A DNA stretch of 64,000 nucleotides. Origin: Kaistia soli DSM 19436. GTDB taxonomy: Bacteria; Pseudomonadota; Alphaproteobacteria; Rhizobiales; Kaistiaceae. The translations under genes were made by a program, and so were the position numbers. The notes under the pieces are model-generated. The model worked only from the letters and a program-made list of their open reading frames with translations. It was not told where the DNA came from and made no database searches. The stretch lies in the NCBI RefSeq assembly GCF_900129325.1, contig NZ_FQUP01000001.1, forward strand, positions 496,001-560,000. The letters run 5' to 3'. Shown piece after piece: positions 8,750-17,858 of the stretch (its first letter is position 1; each line of letters opens with the position of its first letter).

Positions 8750-9604
8750 CTAGGGTGTCGCAGTCGCCGCTCCGGTTGAGCCGAGCGTGAAGGCACGGGT
8801 CGTCGCGGCACTGCCGCTAGACAATGTCAGGCGGATGGAGGCACCGGCAAGCGGACCTGAAGCAGTCTTCCGATCGATGGCGAAGCGATAGGTCGCTGTC
8901 CCCTTCCCTGTCGATGCAAGCGTTGGCGTCGCGGGGTACCAGTCCGAAGGCGTCTCGACGAAGAGCAGGCTGTCATCGGGCGACGCCGCAGCAACCTCAA
9001 CTTCGTATTCAGGTGACTTTTCATTGCCCCCCACCTGCCGCAGCGCCTCGATTTCGAAGACGCCCGTCTGGCCGGGACCAGGCAGCGCTGCCCTCGCCTC
9101 GGCAAGCGTCGCGATCGCCCGAGGTTCCGCGTCAGCAGGCGAGACGTCGAGATTGGCGGAAAGGCTCACCGGCAGGCAGATATCCTTGCAGACGCCGAGA
9201 TCGGCGGCGAGTACGAGCCGCGCGGGCTCGTCGGGATCGCTGAGACTGAAACGAACCGGCAGCAGGACGCGGTCGTGATAGACGTTCGAGACCGAGAAGC
9301 CGTCATCGCTGCGCTCGGGCGCCGGATAGTCGATGGTTGCCCCGCCGGCATTTGTCGAGGCGGAGAAATCGAAGCGCGGCGGAATGCCAGCATCGCCCGG
9401 GGTCCGCCAATAGGTCTTCCAGCCGGGGTCGAGCTCTAGCTCGATCGCCGCCTCAAACGGAGCTCCGGGAGCCGGCCGCGCCGCGACCAGCCTCATTCGG
9501 GCGTGCTCGCCCTCTGCCCATTGGCCTGTGGCGGCGAACGCCGGCAGGGCAAAAAGGATCGCAGGCAGCAGCGGGAAGAGGCGGAACAGAAGGCGGGGGG
9601 TCAA
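8750..9604 (-). CDS. Periplasmic DsbD-alpha-like protein (standalone)
   Basis: A secreted protein of about 284 residues resembling the N-terminal (alpha) thiol-transfer domain of DsbD. The paired cysteines are in [11 protein letters not shown], and [13 protein letters not shown] is also typical. The membrane and thioredoxin-like parts of full DsbD are absent. A TTG start at 9604 is chosen: AGGA lies five bases upstream, and the product begins with a compact signal peptide ([18 protein letters not shown], then ALPAFA). The frame is open to a TTG at 9643. It faces away from yqgE and may take part in periplasmic thiol reduction or copper handling; this is inference. The partner that would reduce its cysteines is not in the window. 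Confidence 0.8.
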   Translation of the reverse strand: MTPRLLFRLFPLLPAILFALPAFAATGQWAEGEHARMRLVAARPAPGAPFEAAIELELDPGWKTYWRTPGDAGIPPRFDFSASTNAGGATIDYPAPERSDDGFSVSNVYHDRVLLPVRFSLSDPDEPARLVLAADLGVCKDICLPVSLSANLDVSPADAEPRAIATLAEARAALPGPGQTGVFEIEALRQVGGNEKSPEYEVEVAAASPDDSLLFVETPSDWYPATPTLASTGKGTATYRFAIDRKTASGPLAGASIRLTLSSGSAATTRAFTLGSTGAATATP

Positions 9605-9766
9605 GATTGTCCTGAAAGCGTTCGCCCGATCGAGCCTGAACAAGGATTGCTTCGCATCGAATTAACGGCGGCGCCGGCCCAGCACCAGCCGCCTCCGATC
9701 ATTTGTTCGTGTGACGGCCGAGCAGCGTCCGTTTTCAATCCCGAGCCGAGGTGCTACAGTTTGTCG

Positions 9767-10381
9767 ATGGGCGAGACGATGTCGATGCGAGCCGCTACCG
9801 AGCGCAGCTATCTGGACGGTCAGTTCCTCATCGCAATGCCGAGCATGCAGGATGACCGGTTCGCGCGCTCCGTCATCTATCTCTGCGCTCATTCCGATGA
9901 GGGTGCCATGGGCATCGTCGTCAACCAGGCGGTGCCGCAGATCGACTTCGCCGATCTTCTCATTCAACTCGACATCATCGCCGAAGGCCCCGAGATTCGC
10001 CTGCCGCGCGCGGCGAGCCGGATGATCGTCCAGCGCGGTGGCCCGGTGGAAACCGGTCGCGGCTTCGTGCTGCACAGCGCCGATTATTTCGTCGAGAATT
10101 CGACCTTGCCGATCGACGATAATATCTGCCTGACGGCGACGCTCGACGTTCTGAAGGCGATCGCTTCGGGCGCGGGCCCGGAAAATGCCATGCTGGCGCT
10201 TGGCTATGCCGGCTGGGGCGCCGGGCAGCTGGAACAGGAAATCCAGGCCAATGGCTGGCTTTCGCTGGAAGGCGACATGGATCTCATCTTCGACACAGAT
10301 CTCGATGGAAAATATGGCCGCGCGCTGTCGCTGCTCGGCATCGAACCGGCGATGCTTTCAACGGATGCCGGCCACGCCTGA
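9767..10381 (+). CDS. YqgE/AlgH family protein
   Basis: A 204-residue protein of the YqgE/AlgH (DUF179) family, conserved in proteobacteria; the biochemical function is not established. Family features are [21 protein letters not shown] near the start, GAMGIVVNQ, the [16 protein letters not shown] strand and the [13 protein letters not shown] helix. Possible starts are ATG at 9767, 9779 and 9785. A weak promoter-like pair, TTTTCA (9732) and TACAGT (9755) with 17-bp spacing, sits just upstream and would give a very short leader. It is convergent with the SURF1 gene, only 6 bp apart. Confidence 0.9.
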   Translation: MGETMSMRAATERSYLDGQFLIAMPSMQDDRFARSVIYLCAHSDEGAMGIVVNQAVPQIDFADLLIQLDIIAEGPEIRLPRAASRMIVQRGGPVETGRGFVLHSADYFVENSTLPIDDNICLTATLDVLKAIASGAGPENAMLALGYAGWGAGQLEQEIQANGWLSLEGDMDLIFDTDLDGKYGRALSLLGIEPAMLSTDAGHA

Positions 10382-10387
10382 TCGGCG

Positions 10388-11176
10388 TCAGTCGGCCTCG
10401 TCGTCCGGGCCGCGCTTCAGCACCCCGCGCGCATAGGCGATGAAGACGCCGACGAGCGCCAGAGCAAGCCCGAACCATGTGATCACATATTGCAGGTGGT
10501 TGTTCGGAAAGACGACCAGCGTCTCGCCGCCCTGCGGCAGGCCGCCCGGATTGGGCGTCGCATCGGCATCGATCGAATAGGGCGCGACCTCCGCGGCAGG
10601 CAGACCGGCAGCCCGCGCGTAGAGCGCCGGCTCTCGGGCGAACCACTGATTGTCGCGGCTCATGCCGTCGCCGAAGAGATGCAGAGGCCGTTCCGGGCGC
10701 CGCAGCAATCCGGTTACCGAGACAGTGCCGGTTGGCTGGCCTTCGGCGCGCGTCGCGGGATCGCGTCGCGGATCGGGGACGAAGCCTCGATTGACATAGA
10801 CGATCCAGCCGGCATCGGTTTTCAGCGGGACGAAGACCTGCCAGCCGACACCACCAATCGGGCCCTTCGGCTCCGACAGCGTCATATAGAGCAGCGCTTC
10901 CTTGTCTGTCAGGAAGGTGCCGCTGACCGTTACTGGCGTGAAGTCCGCTTCAGCAAGATCAAGGGTCGGCCAGGCTTCAGGACCGGGCGCCGGAACAGGC
11001 GCTGCATGGATGCGGCTGTCGACCTGCGCGATCAGCGCTTCCTTCCAATGAAGGCGCTGCAGCTGCCAGAAGCCGAGGCCGCACAGCAGAACGAACATCA
11101 CAATCGTGGCGAGGGCAGGCGCCACGAGTCGGCGGATCGGTGATTTCACGCGAGTGGGAGCATCACGACGCGTCAT
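10388..11176 (-). CDS. SURF1 family cytochrome oxidase assembly protein
   Basis: Membrane protein of 262 residues needed for haem a insertion into subunit I of aa3-type oxidase. It has the SURF1 layout: an N-terminal helix (about 20-38, ending GFWQLQRLHWK), a periplasmic domain with YVNRGFVP, and a C-terminal helix (HLQYVITWFGLALALVGVF). ATG 11176 has GAGG at six bases; the ATG two codons earlier sits directly on that site. It is the last gene of the leftward cytochrome oxidase operon, 45 bp after the DUF983 gene. Confidence 0.94.
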   Translation of the reverse strand: MTRRDAPTRVKSPIRRLVAPALATIVMFVLLCGLGFWQLQRLHWKEALIAQVDSRIHAAPVPAPGPEAWPTLDLAEADFTPVTVSGTFLTDKEALLYMTLSEPKGPIGGVGWQVFVPLKTDAGWIVYVNRGFVPDPRRDPATRAEGQPTGTVSVTGLLRRPERPLHLFGDGMSRDNQWFAREPALYARAAGLPAAEVAPYSIDADATPNPGGLPQGGETLVVFPNNHLQYVITWFGLALALVGVFIAYARGVLKRGPDDEAD

Positions 11177-11221
11177 AGGCATCCTCGCGCGTCTCGCCGG
11201 CCGCGTGCCGTCATTGGCACG

Positions 11222-11629
11222 CTATTCGAGCCGGCCCTGCTCGGCCTTGGTGCGATATTGAATGGCGATCATCAGGCCCTTGAGCGGGCGAAGCATGCCA
11301 AGTGACAGCCCGAGGATCAGGGGCACCCAAAGCAGAATGTGCACCCAGAACGGCGGCTGAAAGGTGAATTCGACATAGAGCGCCAGGAAGGCGACGATGA
11401 AGCCGACGATCAGTATGACGAACACCGCCGGGCCGTCGCCCGAGTCGATGAAGGAATAATCGAGGCCGCAATTCTGGCAGGCCGGCTGCAGATCGAGAAA
11501 GCCCTTGAACAGCTTTCCCTGGCCGCAACGCGGGCAGAGGCCGCGCATCCCGCTCGCGGTCGGCGAGATCGGCGCATAGAGCGCGCGATCCGGAGCATGC
11601 TGCGGCTCAATCGCTTCCGGATCGCTCAT
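11222..11629 (-). CDS. DUF983 membrane protein with zinc-ribbon motif
   Basis: A 135-residue membrane protein of the DUF983 family, which recurs in alphaproteobacterial oxidase operons; its job is not established. Two CxxC pairs (LCPRCGQGKLF and ACQNCGLD, residues about 30-56) form a probable zinc ribbon facing the cytoplasm, followed by two membrane helices (about 68-112). The start is the ATG at 11629, just after the ctaE stop, giving MSDPEAIEPQ. The frame remains open into ctaE, but that part is a shadow. Position between ctaE and SURF1 suggests a role in oxidase assembly; this is inference from context. Confidence 0.88.
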   Translation of the reverse strand: MSDPEAIEPQHAPDRALYAPISPTASGMRGLCPRCGQGKLFKGFLDLQPACQNCGLDYSFIDSGDGPAVFVILIVGFIVAFLALYVEFTFQPPFWVHILLWVPLILGLSLGMLRPLKGLMIAIQYRTKAEQGRLE

Positions 11630-11685
11630 GGCGTCATTGTCTCCGGGCCTGCGCCGCCTGCCTGGGCAGCGGCGCAGAGCCAAAA

Positions 11686-12525
11686 TCAGGCGAGATGGAT
11701 CGGCGCGCCCCAGCCACCCCAAACATAGATGGCGAAGAACAGGAACAGCCAGACCACGTCGACGAAGTGCCAGTACCAGGCCGCCGCCTCGAAGCCGAAA
11801 TGCTCCTTCGGGGTAAACTGGCCGGCGAGCGCCCGGGCCAGACAGACGATCAGGAAGATCGTGCCGATAATGACATGGAAGCCGTGGAAGCCCGTCGCCA
11901 TGAAGAAGGTGGCGCCGTAGATGTTGCCGCCGAACGAGAAGGCCGCGTGCGTGTATTCGATCGCCTGGACGCAGGAGAAGATGAAGCCGAGCACGACCGT
12001 GCAAATGAGGCCCCACTTCAGGCCTTCGCGGTCATTCTCGAGCAGGGCGTGATGGGCCCAGGTCACGGTCGTTCCCGAGGTCAGAAGCAGCAGCGTGTTG
12101 AGCAGCGGCAGGTGCCAAGGATCGAAGACCTCAATGCCCTTCGGCGGCCAGTGACCGCCCGTGAATTCGAAGCGGGCGAACTGCTGCGCCTCGTGGGCGA
12201 AGAGGCTGGCATCGAAGAAAGCCCAGAACCAGGCGACGAAGAACATCACCTCAGAGGCGATGAACAGGATCATGCCGTAGCGCAGATGCAACTGCACCAC
12301 GCGTGTATGGAAGCCCTGCTGCCCTTCCTTGACGACGTCGGTCCACCACGCCGCCATGGTGTAGAGCACCATCAGAAGGCCGGGGACCATCCACAGCAGC
12401 GAGGCGCCGTGCATATAGGAGATGCCGCCGATCGCCATCGCCAGCGCGCCGATCGAACCGAGGAACGGCCAGGGGCTGGGATTGACGAGATGGTAGTCGT
12501 GGTGCTTGGCGTGGGCCTCAGCCAT
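11686..12525 (-). CDS. ctaE: Cytochrome c oxidase subunit III
   Basis: Integral membrane subunit III of aa3-type oxidase, 279 residues with seven predicted helices. The N-terminus [12 protein letters not shown] and the blocks [32 protein letters not shown] and [17 protein letters not shown] are diagnostic. GGGGAG lies upstream of the ATG. It stands 18 bp downstream of ctaG in the same operon and before DUF983 and SURF1. Confidence 0.97.
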   Translation of the reverse strand: MAEAHAKHHDYHLVNPSPWPFLGSIGALAMAIGGISYMHGASLLWMVPGLLMVLYTMAAWWTDVVKEGQQGFHTRVVQLHLRYGMILFIASEVMFFVAWFWAFFDASLFAHEAQQFARFEFTGGHWPPKGIEVFDPWHLPLLNTLLLLTSGTTVTWAHHALLENDREGLKWGLICTVVLGFIFSCVQAIEYTHAAFSFGGNIYGATFFMATGFHGFHVIIGTIFLIVCLARALAGQFTPKEHFGFEAAAWYWHFVDVVWLFLFFAIYVWGGWGAPIHLA

Positions 12526-12543
12526 GATGGTGCTCCCCGGTCC

Positions 12544-13164
12544 TTATCGAAGCTTTGGATCCGCAGCGCCCGGCCCGAGCGACGCCAACGGCGCCGGCTT
12601 GGCCTCAACGCTCGGATAGAACGTGTAGGAAAGTGTGATCGTGTCGGTGTAGCGGGAGTCGACGTCGTCAGCCATCGCCGGATCGACGAAAAACGTCACC
12701 GGCATCTCGACGCGCTCGCCCGCCTTCAGCGTCTGCGAATTGAAGCAGAAGCAGGCGATCTTGTTGAAGAAGCGCCCGGACGAATCCGGCTGGACGTTGA
12801 AGCCGGCCTGCCCTGTCGACGTTTCGGCGGTGCGGTTCTCCGCGATGAAATTGACATGGCCGACCTCGCCAAGCCTGACGCGGACTTCGCGCTGCTCGGG
12901 GCGGAATGCCCAGCCGATGCCATTGGCGACATTGGCATCGAAGCGGACGGTGACCATGCGGTCGAGCACCTGGCCGGGCGCCGCCTCGGCGCGCTGGGTG
13001 GTGCCGCCATAGCCGGTCATCTGGCAGAACAGGCGATAGATCGGAACAGACGCGAAGGCCGCAGCGAGCATGGCCACGCCGAACACCGCGCTGACAGCCG
13101 CCGTCACGCCGAGCGAGCGCTTGCTGGCGCGGCGCGGTGCAGGGTGTGGCTCGGGGCTGGTCAT
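12544..13164 (-). CDS. ctaG: Cytochrome c oxidase assembly protein CtaG (Cox11)
   Basis: Membrane-anchored copper chaperone that delivers copper to the CuB site of subunit I. The protein has 206 residues: one N-terminal helix (about 20-42) and a periplasmic immunoglobulin-like domain. The copper-binding CFCFNSQTL motif and the MPVTFFVDP strand are visible, and FRPEQREVRVRLGE matches the family. It starts three bases after the stop of the small coxF gene and precedes ctaE. Confidence 0.96.
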   Translation of the reverse strand: MTSPEPHPAPRRASKRSLGVTAAVSAVFGVAMLAAAFASVPIYRLFCQMTGYGGTTQRAEAAPGQVLDRMVTVRFDANVANGIGWAFRPEQREVRVRLGEVGHVNFIAENRTAETSTGQAGFNVQPDSSGRFFNKIACFCFNSQTLKAGERVEMPVTFFVDPAMADDVDSRYTDTITLSYTFYPSVEAKPAPLASLGPGAADPKLR

Positions 13165-13167
13165 GCG

Positions 13168-13368
13168 TCAGAGGCTCCGGTTCGCGACATTGCCGCCGAG
13201 CTTCACGATCGTGACCGCCCAGAACAGGATGACGAGCGCGCCGAGGGCCAGGCCGATCGCGATCGAGCGCGCGCGGCGGCGACGCAATTGCTCGGGCGTC
13301 AAGCGGATACCGTCATCGACAGAGGGCATGGCCTCAGAGCCGCGATTGCGCTCCAGATCCGCTACCAT
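13168..13368 (-). CDS. Small CoxF-like membrane protein of the oxidase operon
   Basis: A 66-residue protein with a basic segment ([13 protein letters not shown], about 24-36) followed by one membrane helix ([20 protein letters not shown]). Small proteins with this layout sit between ctaB and ctaG in many rhizobial oxidase operons and are annotated CoxF or hypothetical; the role is unproven. The ATG at 13368 overlaps the ctaB stop in ATGGTAG, implying translational coupling, and has AGG six bases upstream. An alternative ATG at 13329 has GAGG too close. It is the kind of gene automatic pipelines often miss. Confidence 0.75.
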   Translation of the reverse strand: MVADLERNRGSEAMPSVDDGIRLTPEQLRRRRARSIAIGLALGALVILFWAVTIVKLGGNVANRSL

Positions 13369-14288
13369 GACAGGCCTGCCAGCATGGCCAGCCGCTCGAC
13401 GAGCAGCATCGCGAAGAGCATGAAGAGATAGAAAATGGAGAAGGCGAACAGCCGCTTCGCCGGCAGCATCGCGGCGTCGCTGTCGGCCATGCGGTAGACC
13501 CGAACAGCCATGCCGAGGAACACCGCGCCGAGCGCCGCCGCAGCGCAGCCATAAGCCAGCGAGGCGAAGCCGAGGATCGCCGGGAGCACGCCGATCGGCG
13601 CGAGCAGCACGGAATAAATCAGGATCTGGCGCCGCGTCTCAGCAAGGCCCGCCACCACCGGCAGCATGGGAATCCCTGCCCGCTTGTAGTCGTCCGACTT
13701 GAACAGCGCGAGCGCCCAGAAATGCGGCGGCGTCCACATGAAGATGATCAGGAACAGCACGACGCTTTCGACGCTGACCGATCCGGTGACGGAAGCCCAG
13801 GCGACCACGGGCGGGAAAGCGCCGGCCGCGCCGCCGATGACGATGTTCTGCGGCGTCCAGCGCTTCAGCCACATCGAATAGATGACGACATAGAAGAAGA
13901 TCGTGAAGGCAAGCAGGCCACCCGCGACCGGATTGACCAGTACCGTCAGACAGCCGACCGAGAAGGCCGCCAGCGTCAGGCCAAAGGCGAGTGCCTCGCT
14001 CTCGGTGACGCGGCCGGCCGGGATCGGGCGCTTTTGCGTGCGCAGCATCAGCCGATCGATGTCGGCGTCATACCACATGTTGAGCGCGCCCGAGGCCCCG
14101 GCGCCGACTGCGATGCAGAGCAGCGCCGCGAAGCCGACGACGGGGTGGATCCCGCCGGGAGCCATGACCATGCCGACCAAAGCCGTGAAGACGACGAGCG
14201 ACATCACGCGCGGCTTCAGCAGCGCGATGTAATCCGCCGGGCCGGCGAGGCTCGCGGTGTCGATCCGGTCGATCTGCACGTCAGACAT
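13362..14288 (-). CDS. ctaB: Protoheme IX farnesyltransferase (haem O synthase)
   Basis: UbiA-superfamily membrane enzyme that attaches a farnesyl group to haem b to make haem O, the precursor of haem A for this oxidase. It has 308 residues and about nine membrane helices. The first Asp-rich motif is [19 protein letters not shown]; the second region is [16 protein letters not shown]. The start ATG gives [10 protein letters not shown]. It lies downstream of ctaD, separated by a 22-bp perfect palindrome, and overlaps the coxF start by seven bases. Confidence 0.96.
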   Translation of the reverse strand: MSDVQIDRIDTASLAGPADYIALLKPRVMSLVVFTALVGMVMAPGGIHPVVGFAALLCIAVGAGASGALNMWYDADIDRLMLRTQKRPIPAGRVTESEALAFGLTLAAFSVGCLTVLVNPVAGGLLAFTIFFYVVIYSMWLKRWTPQNIVIGGAAGAFPPVVAWASVTGSVSVESVVLFLIIFMWTPPHFWALALFKSDDYKRAGIPMLPVVAGLAETRRQILIYSVLLAPIGVLPAILGFASLAYGCAAAALGAVFLGMAVRVYRMADSDAAMLPAKRLFAFSIFYLFMLFAMLLVERLAMLAGLSW

Positions 14289-14310
14289 CAGGCGGCAACC
14301 ATTCAGGGTT

Positions 14311-14332
14311 GGAGCCGGGCGCGCCCGGCTCC
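14311..14332. terminator. Perfect 22-bp GC palindrome between ctaD and ctaB
   Basis: The sequence GGAGCCGGGCG followed directly by its complement CGCCCGGCTCC forms a very stable hairpin in the 60-bp gap after ctaD. No T-tract follows on the operon strand, so it more likely acts as a partial terminator or mRNA-stabilising structure that lowers ctaB expression relative to ctaD. This is inference; the palindrome itself is seen directly. Confidence 0.5.
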
Positions 14333-14348
14333 GTCATTCAAAGTTCGG

Positions 14349-15968
14349 CTAGTGCTTCACTTCGCCGATACGGGGCAGCACTTCCCACTGATGGAAGGGC
14401 GGCGGCGAGGACAGCTGCCATTCCAGCGTGGTCGCGCCGGGGCCCCACGGATTGTTCGGAGCCGGCACCTTGCGGCGGAAGGCATCAAACACGCCATAGA
14501 GGAAGATCAGGACGGCGAAGGCCGAGATATAGGAACCGATCGACGAAACGAAGTTCCAGCCCCACAGCGCGTCCGGATAGTCGGCATAGCGGCGCGGCAT
14601 GCCGTCCATGCCGAGGAAATGCTGCGGGAAGAAGACGAGGTTGACGCCGATGAACGTGACCCAGAAATGCAGCTTGCCGATGCGATCGTCGTACATGTAG
14701 CCGAACATCTTCGGGAACCAATAGTACCAGCCGGCGAAGATCGCGAACACGGCGCCGAGCGACAGCACGTAGTGGAAATGCGCCACCACGAAATAGGTGT
14801 CCTGGAAGACGCGGTCGAGGCCGGCATTGGCGAGCATGACGCCCGTGACGCCTCCGACCGTGAACAGGAAGATGAAGCCGACTGCCCAGAGCATCGGCGT
14901 CTTGAACTCGATCGAGCCACCCCACATCGTCGCGATCCACGAGAAGATCTTGATGCCGGTCGGCACCGCGATGACCATGGTGGCCGCCACGAAATAAGCC
15001 TGCGTCTCGAACGAGAGGCCGGTTGTGTACATGTGGTGCGCCCACACGACGAAGCCGACAACGCCGATGGCGACCATGGCATAGGCCATGCCGATATAAC
15101 CGAAGATCGGCTTCTTCGAGAAGGTCGAGATGACGTGGCTGATGATGCCGAAGCCCGGCAGAATCAGGATGTACACCTCAGGATGACCGAAGAACCAGAA
15201 GAGGTGCTGGAACAGGATCGGATCACCGCCGCCTTCCGGCTTGAAGAAAGTGGTGCCGAAATTGCGGTCGGTCAGCAGCATGGTGATGGCGCCGGCAAGC
15301 ACCGGCAAAGACAGCAGCAGCAGGAAGGCGGTGACCAGAACCGACCAGGCGAAGAGCGGCATCTTGTGCAGCGTCATGCCCGGGGCGCGCATGTTGAAGA
15401 TCGTCGTGATGAAGTTGATCGCGCCGAGGATCGACGAGGCACCCGAGATATGAAGGGCGAGGATCGCGAAATCCATCGCCGGTCCGGGCTGGCCTTCAGG
15501 GCCGGAACTCGAGAAAGGCGGATAGATCGTCCAGCCGCCGCCAACGCCGTGCTGACCGGCCGCGCTCGGCATGAACAGCGAGATGATCAGCAGCAGGATC
15601 GAGGGCGGCAGCAGCCAGAACGAGATGTTGTTCATGCGCGGGAACGCCATGTCGGGGGCTCCGATCATGATCGGCACGAACCAGTTGCCAAAACCACCGA
15701 TCATCGCTGGCATGACCATGAAGAAGATCATGATCAGGCCATGCGCGGTGGTGAAGGTGTTGAAGACATAGGGATTGCCGAAGATCTGCAGACCGGGGTT
15801 CTGCAGCTCCATGCGGATGCCGACCGACAGCGCGCCACCGAGGATGCCCGACATGATCGCGAAGATCAGGTACATCGTGCCGATGTCTTTGTGGTTGGTC
15901 GAATAGACCCAGCGCCGCCATCCGGTCGGATGGTGATCGTGCGACGCCTCTGCGGCATGAGAAGCCAT
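14349..15968 (-). CDS. ctaD: Cytochrome c oxidase subunit I
   Basis: Catalytic subunit of aa3-type oxidase: 539 residues, 12 helices, binding haem a, haem a3 and CuB. Diagnostic segments are [17 protein letters not shown] at the N-terminus, [41 protein letters not shown] (cross-linked His-Tyr), [10 protein letters not shown] (CuB histidines) and [12 protein letters not shown]. The start ATG gives [20 protein letters not shown]. It is preceded by ctaC and followed by ctaB. The GC-rich gap before it contains a hairpin. Confidence 0.98.
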   Translation of the reverse strand: MASHAAEASHDHHPTGWRRWVYSTNHKDIGTMYLIFAIMSGILGGALSVGIRMELQNPGLQIFGNPYVFNTFTTAHGLIMIFFMVMPAMIGGFGNWFVPIMIGAPDMAFPRMNNISFWLLPPSILLLIISLFMPSAAGQHGVGGGWTIYPPFSSSGPEGQPGPAMDFAILALHISGASSILGAINFITTIFNMRAPGMTLHKMPLFAWSVLVTAFLLLLSLPVLAGAITMLLTDRNFGTTFFKPEGGGDPILFQHLFWFFGHPEVYILILPGFGIISHVISTFSKKPIFGYIGMAYAMVAIGVVGFVVWAHHMYTTGLSFETQAYFVAATMVIAVPTGIKIFSWIATMWGGSIEFKTPMLWAVGFIFLFTVGGVTGVMLANAGLDRVFQDTYFVVAHFHYVLSLGAVFAIFAGWYYWFPKMFGYMYDDRIGKLHFWVTFIGVNLVFFPQHFLGMDGMPRRYADYPDALWGWNFVSSIGSYISAFAVLIFLYGVFDAFRRKVPAPNNPWGPGATTLEWQLSSPPPFHQWEVLPRIGEVKH

Positions 15969-15995
15969 GGCCTCACCCCTTCCCTTAATTCATCA

Positions 15996-16022
15996 GGCCC
16001 GCTGGCGCAGTGCGCCGGGGCC
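15996..16022. other. GC-rich hairpin between ctaC and ctaD
   Basis: The 27-base segment has outer arms GGCCC/GGGCC and an inner stem GGCGCA/TGCGCC, with a small bulge. It lies in the 84-bp gap after ctaC and before ctaD on the leftward transcript, with no T-run after it. It may tune relative subunit levels or mark an mRNA processing site; this is inference. Confidence 0.35.
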
Positions 16023-16052
16023 GAGCAACGAGATTGTGCGGCAGCGCCGATA

Positions 16053-17018
16053 TCAGCGCGCCGCGACCTCAACGATCGAACCAGCCGCTGCCGGCTTGGC
16101 CGCATCCGCCGACGCCACCTTGGCGGCGTCAGCCTCGATGCTGGCGAAAAGCTGCTTGTAGGCGCCGGGCAAATCGGTCTTCGCCGCGGTGACCCAGGTC
16201 TGGAACTGCTCCGGCTTCACCACGCGGATCGCGATCGGCATGAAGGCATGGTTGATGCCGCAAAGCTCGGAGCACTGACCGTAATAGACGCCTTCACGCT
16301 CAGCGAGGAACCAGGTCTCGTTGAGGCGGCCCGGGACCGCGTCGATCTTGATGCCGAAGGACGGCAGCGCGAAGGAGTGGATGACGTCCTGGCCGATGAC
16401 CTGCATGCGGACAACCGTGCCGACCGGGACGATCATTTCGTTGTCCACGGCGAGGAGGCGCGGCTGGGTCTTCGGATCCTTGATCTCGTTCTCGGGGATC
16501 ATGTTCGAATCGAAGGCGACGCCGCCATTGTCCGGATATTCGTAGTTCCAGTACCACTGGATGCCGGTCGCCTTGACGGTCAGCACCTTGGCCGGATCGT
16601 AGTCCTTGATGATGCGGCCCGGGTCCTGCTGCGCGAACAGCAGCGAGAACGAGGGAATCGCGATCGCGATCAGAATAAGGATCGGCGCGACGGTCCAAAC
16701 GACCTCGATCAGCGTATTGTGCGAGGTGCGCGAGGGAACCGGATTGGCCTTCGCGCTGAAGCGCACCATCACATAGATCAGCAGCGCGAGCACGATCAGC
16801 ACAATCGCGACCATGGCGATGGTAATGCCGATGTTGAAGCTGTTGATCCGCTCCATGATCGGAGAAGCCGGCTCCTGCAGCCACATCGCCCAGGGCGTCG
16901 GCTGGGCGGCCTCGGCGGCGCCCGACATCGCGCCGAGGACTGCCGCGATCGACCCACCGAGCAACAAGCCCGATCCGAGACGCGTCTTGGCCTTCGTCAC
17001 GTCGTCACTCCCTTTCAT
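16053..17018 (-). CDS. ctaC: Cytochrome c oxidase subunit II
   Basis: CuA-carrying subunit that accepts electrons from cytochrome c, 321 residues. It has an N-terminal signal sequence (LLLGGSIAAVLGAMSGAAEA), two membrane helices (about 60-82 and 98-120), and a periplasmic cupredoxin domain. The CuA ligands lie in DVIHSFALPSFG and GQCSELCGINHAFMPI. The C-terminal tail is Ala-rich. It is the first gene of the leftward oxidase operon; the promoter must lie in the 275-bp gap shared with the divergent IalB gene. Confidence 0.97.
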   Translation of the reverse strand: MKGSDDVTKAKTRLGSGLLLGGSIAAVLGAMSGAAEAAQPTPWAMWLQEPASPIMERINSFNIGITIAMVAIVLIVLALLIYVMVRFSAKANPVPSRTSHNTLIEVVWTVAPILILIAIAIPSFSLLFAQQDPGRIIKDYDPAKVLTVKATGIQWYWNYEYPDNGGVAFDSNMIPENEIKDPKTQPRLLAVDNEMIVPVGTVVRMQVIGQDVIHSFALPSFGIKIDAVPGRLNETWFLAEREGVYYGQCSELCGINHAFMPIAIRVVKPEQFQTWVTAAKTDLPGAYKQLFASIEADAAKVASADAAKPAAAGSIVEVAAR

Positions 17019-17293
17019 TCCTCAGCGGCATCCGGTGCGCCCGCGCGCCCGGCCTCCGTTGCGCCATTTTCCACAACAGTATAGGCCGAAGGCAGGATGC
17101 TTCCACGGTGCGATTTCGGATTTGCCGAATATCGCCCGAGACAAACCACATGGACCTTTGCCTCGCAACGGTGGATCGTGAGAAATGATGCGGCAAATCG
17201 CGCCCGGCATGACATCGATCAATGCGGCCAGGAACGAGATTGGCTGTGCGAGGATCATGGCCCGAAATGGCGGGAATCCAGGAGATCGAACCG

Positions 17294-17842
17294 GTGAACA
17301 CGACTGAACTGCACGGGCGCGCACCGCGCCGGATGCTTCTGCTGGCGACCCTCGGCCTGGCCCTGGCGTTCGTTCTCGCACCCCTAGCCGGACCGTCCGG
17401 CACCGCACGGGCGCAGGGCGTTTCCAAGGGCATGCATGGCGACTGGGAAACGCGGTGCGACAAGCCGCCGGGGGCGCAGGAGGAAATCTGCTCGATGATG
17501 CAATTCGTCACGGCAGAGGACCGCGATAATGTCGGCCTCTCGGTGATCGTGCTGAAGACGGCGGACAAGAAGGCCAAGGTGATGCGCGTGCTGGCACCGC
17601 TTGGCGTGCTGCTGCCCTCCGGCCTCGGGCTCAAGATCGACCAGAACGAAATGGGCCGCGCCGGCTTCGTGCGCTGCCTGCCGGATGGCTGCCTGGCCGA
17701 GGTGATTCTCGACGACAACCTCATCGGCAAGCTACGCGCCGGCAAGACCGCGACCTTCGTGATCTTCCAAACGCCGGAAGAAGGCATCGGCATCCCGATC
17801 TCGCTGAACGGGTTCGGCCCGGGCTTCGACGCCCTGCCCTGA
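17294..17842 (+). CDS. Invasion-associated locus B (IalB) family protein
   Basis: A secreted protein of 182 residues of the IalB family, named after a Bartonella factor but widespread in non-pathogenic rhizobia; the molecular function is unclear. GTG 17294 is chosen because AGGAG lies nine bases upstream and the product then has a proper signal peptide (MLLLATLGLALAFVLAPLAG, cleavage near TARAQG). The frame is open to ATG 17222. Conserved cysteines are in WETRCDKP, EEICSMM and VRCLPDGCLAEV. It is divergent from ctaC, a frequent pairing in this order. Confidence 0.85.
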   Translation: MNTTELHGRAPRRMLLLATLGLALAFVLAPLAGPSGTARAQGVSKGMHGDWETRCDKPPGAQEEICSMMQFVTAEDRDNVGLSVIVLKTADKKAKVMRVLAPLGVLLPSGLGLKIDQNEMGRAGFVRCLPDGCLAEVILDDNLIGKLRAGKTATFVIFQTPEEGIGIPISLNGFGPGFDALP

Positions 17843-17858
17843 CGAGAGGCTTAGCGCG

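Noticed and set aside
11695-13431. Plus-strand 578-codon open frame over ctaE, ctaG and coxF
   Set aside because: Antisense shadow; the sense proteins are unmistakable subunits and assembly factors.
13722-17084. Very long plus-strand open frame antisense to ctaB, ctaD and ctaC
   Set aside because: It is a GC-bias shadow of strongly conserved cytochrome oxidase genes. Its translation is Arg/Asp/His-rich with no domain and no plausible start.
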